From Prosapia bicincta (lineage: Eukaryota > Arthropoda > Insecta > Hemiptera > Cercopidae), in NCBI GenBank assembly GCA_036971475.1, contig JBAIZL010000002.1:46115229-46179228 (forward strand): a DNA stretch of 64,000 nucleotides. The letters are read 5' to 3'. The first letter of the stretch is position 1; every line of letters begins with the position of its first letter. This document shows positions 62,481-64,000 of this stretch, piece by piece. A model generated the notes under the pieces. That model saw only the letters and a program-made list of their open reading frames with translations. It was not told the origin of the DNA and did no database searches. A program made the position numbers and the translations under genes.

Positions 62481-62652
62481 CTTGGGTTTGTTTTCGAGGT
62501 TCCTTCCTCTAGTACTGTAACCCTGTACAAGGAGCCCTCACGAGGTACTATCAGCCGGGCCAACTAAACCAAGGCTTTAGAAGAGGTGTTACTATCCTCC
62601 TCCTTCCCTATCATAAGATGAGGCCCCGGGCTTGGAACCGGCGTAGTGGACT

Positions 62653-62768
62653 TAATGATAATAATAACAATAATAATAATAATAATAATAATAGTAATAT
62701 TAATAATAGTAATAATAATAAAAGTAATAATAATAATAATAACAGCATAATAGTAATAATAATAATGT
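62653..62768. repeat. (TAA)n microsatellite at the LINE 5' end
   Basis: Imperfect (ATA)n/(AAT)n with occasional AGT and AAC units. It begins within about 5 bp of the R1-like element's apparent 5' end. Confidence 0.95.
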
Positions 62769-62769
62769 A

Positions 62770-63143
62770 AAATAATAATTAAAAATAATGTAAACACTGT
62801 CTAGATTAATTAAAAATATCTGACCTATATAGAATAGATACTTTTCACAACACGGGAAATATATTGAGGTTAAAACATTCATCCACATTTCAGCTATTTA
62901 AAATTAAATATTTTAAATTGACCTAAATAACACACACTACTTAAACTCGAAACTTCATTAAATTAAAAATAAAAGGTTATGTAAATCGTAAAATGTTAGG
63001 CCAGATGTATAATGTAGTTTTAAATAAAATAAATGTGAACAAGTTAAACAAAAAATGCACATACAATTTAAAAAAAAATATTTAAAATGTCCCTGAAGAA
63101 AGAACATCTACATAACTAAGTTAAGAGGACAGAAGATTTTAAA

Positions 63144-63148
<5 letters not shown>
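62770..63148. other. AT-rich DNA, nothing recognised
   Basis: No coding or repeat structure that I can support. Confidence 0.45.

Positions 63149-63219
<71 letters not shown>
63149..63219. repeat. (TA)n microsatellite
   Basis: About 35 TA repeats, followed directly by TAGGCCTATA. Confidence 0.98.
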
Positions 63220-63220
<1 letters not shown>

Positions 63221-63573
63221 CCTATATATGCCCTACTATTAAAACAGAAGGTATACAGAGATTATCAAATAGCAACTACTGACTATCTTTTTAATAATCT
63301 TAGAATAGCTACTTTGACATTTCAAATAATATTAAACACAGCTTAAATTAAAAAAAAGAAAATTAAGTTGCTTTACGAGTATGTTACTAATGCTTAAAAT
63401 TACGTTTTACTACAAATTAATCAAGATTTATCTGAAAACGGTAAACTGGAAAGAGATAAAAGAATAAAAATTTTTCTTATTTCTTATTTTATACTTGGGT
63501 CTGGACCCTAAAACTCATTTTCGTAGCAGCAAACCTCCTTAAGGGATAAGGAGGGGTATTACCTTACACATAC

Positions 63574-63866
63574 CTTGCTAGTAAGTCTATGACAGGAATG
63601 ACATGCATCTCTACTTCTGCTGCCTACTTGAAACTGAAAAGGCATACAGTCAAAATTAGTACTGCCATTGGTGCTAGGGTGCGACCCTGGTGATGTGTAC
63701 ATGCGACACCTGGAACATAACGTGTTAGTGAATCTATGGCAGGAATAACACGCACCTGTTTTTCTGCTACCTACTCGAAACTGAAAAGGCATGCAGTAAA
63801 ATTTAGTAGTTCCATTGGAGCTAGGCTGCGACTCTGGAGATGTGCCCCTGAAGCACCTGGAACATA
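63574..63866 (-). CDS. Cys-rich 49-aa tandem repeat protein fragment, unknown
   Basis: The minus strand is open from about 63866 to a stop at 63561-63559 and consists of about two 147-bp (49-codon) repeats, with 'ctgaaaaggcat' anchors at 63634 and 63781. Each repeat reads MPFQF.VGSR, then AC.SCHR.T followed by a second C..C, then TSP.S.PS.NG.T.F..C. The CYSCHRFTNTLCSRC segment is a C-x2-C-x7-C-x2-C arrangement, like a zinc ribbon or knuckle. The copies differ mostly by single residues and keep the frame, which suggests protein-level constraint or recent duplication. The second copy ends LTSK and is followed by AAG|GTATGT (63574/63573), a near-perfect 5' splice site, so this may be a true exon. 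Transposase C-terminal zinc ribbons are the closest general analogy, but I cannot assign a family. Confidence 0.5.
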
Positions 63867-64000
63867 ACCGTGAAGCAGAATTTATAAATATGTATATTTT
63901 TATTGCTTGTATTATAGTTAGAGCTAGGCGGTCAGTAAGGACACCGACCGTCTGTATGTGTCGTGGGTGGGGTCGTATCTACCCAGTAAGGGAATGAGTG
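63867..64000. other. Window end, no further feature
   Basis: A short AT-rich stretch, then a GC-richer 80 bp to the end. Any upstream exon of the Cys-rich repeat would lie here or beyond, and none is recognisable. Confidence 0.4.

Larger units (their letters stand above)
59050..62650 (-). mobile_element. R1-clade LINE, 5' end present, 3' end missing
   Basis: Minus strand, from 5': a GC-rich leader (62650-62490), ORF1 (62480-about 61570), then ORF2 with endonuclease (61550-60900), linker (60850-60250) and reverse transcriptase (60231-59050). G+C near 48% sets the element off sharply from the surroundings. R1-clade membership rests on LDVRNAFNTARW, PVYWWTEKIA, GYADNIAA and VAGIIPIDLLALEK-type motifs. 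The C-terminal CCHC region and 3' UTR are absent. (TAA)n lies immediately beyond the 5' end. It is inactivated by changes in the endonuclease and RT active sites and by several frameshifts. Confidence 0.9.

Overview
The window is a 64 kb piece of a eukaryotic, almost certainly arthropod, nuclear genome. Three things point there: an AT-rich background (about one third G+C) with dozens of (CA)n, (TA)n, (GA)n and (TAA)n microsatellites; no bacterial-style gene packing; and many decayed transposons of typical arthropod families (R1-clade LINE, RTE-like LINE, Penelope-like element, Helitron, mariner, pogo/Tigger, hAT). A hemipteran insect is a reasonable guess, but the window does not prove it. No complete host gene is visible. 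There are a few short exon-like or small-ORF candidates on both strands.

Layout. 1-1740: a 65-bp minisatellite with a 9-unit (586-bp) higher-order repeat that decays into diverged units at its inner edge. 3.5-9.0 kb: a GC-richer block, a 296-bp tandem duplication, a Gln/Arg-rich coding remnant with ETPEQRE-type repeats, a 50-bp tandem array and a pogo/Tigger-like end. 10.2-12.6 kb: the C-terminal remnant of a Penelope-like element (PLE), a hAT-like remnant and a four-unit array of about 164 bp. 14.0-15.1 kb: a fold-back element with hammerhead-like motifs, next to a hAT nested inside another hAT, both with recognisable 8-bp target duplications. 20-24 kb: mariner, PLE reverse-transcriptase and Helitron/Pif1-helicase remnants. 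27.6-29.0 kb: a tandem duplication whose second copy is split by a second fold-back element, inside a larger inverted repeat. 30-48 kb: mostly featureless AT-rich DNA with exon-like candidates at 30783-30849 (-), 36002-36084 (+), 40963-40993 (+), 43590-43688 (-) and 48093-48224 (-), and an in-frame 84-bp repeat at 44.5 kb. 50.1-52.9 kb: a decayed RTE-like LINE (-) split by a dispersed repeat. 54.4 kb: a third fold-back element beside a long (CA)n. 59.05-62.65 kb: an R1-clade LINE (-) with ORF1 and ORF2 but no 3' end, abutting (TAA)n at its 5' end. 63.57-63.87 kb: an in-frame 147-bp (49-aa) cysteine-rich repeat.

The most interesting pattern is a dispersed family of PLE-linked ends. Four separate loci (10.3, 14.1-14.2, 21.8 and 28.1-28.2 kb) carry CTGA[A/T]GA, then a short hairpin whose stem sequence differs between loci but stays self-complementary, then (at 14 and 28 kb) GAAA followed by a short palindrome. 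Two of these loci directly abut PLE coding remnants; the 14- and 28-kb copies sit in head-to-head palindromes, and 54.4 kb is a more decayed relative. This fits the known association of Penelope-like elements with hammerhead ribozymes, here as inverted terminal fragments; activity is unproven and most copies have an extra base at the core junction.
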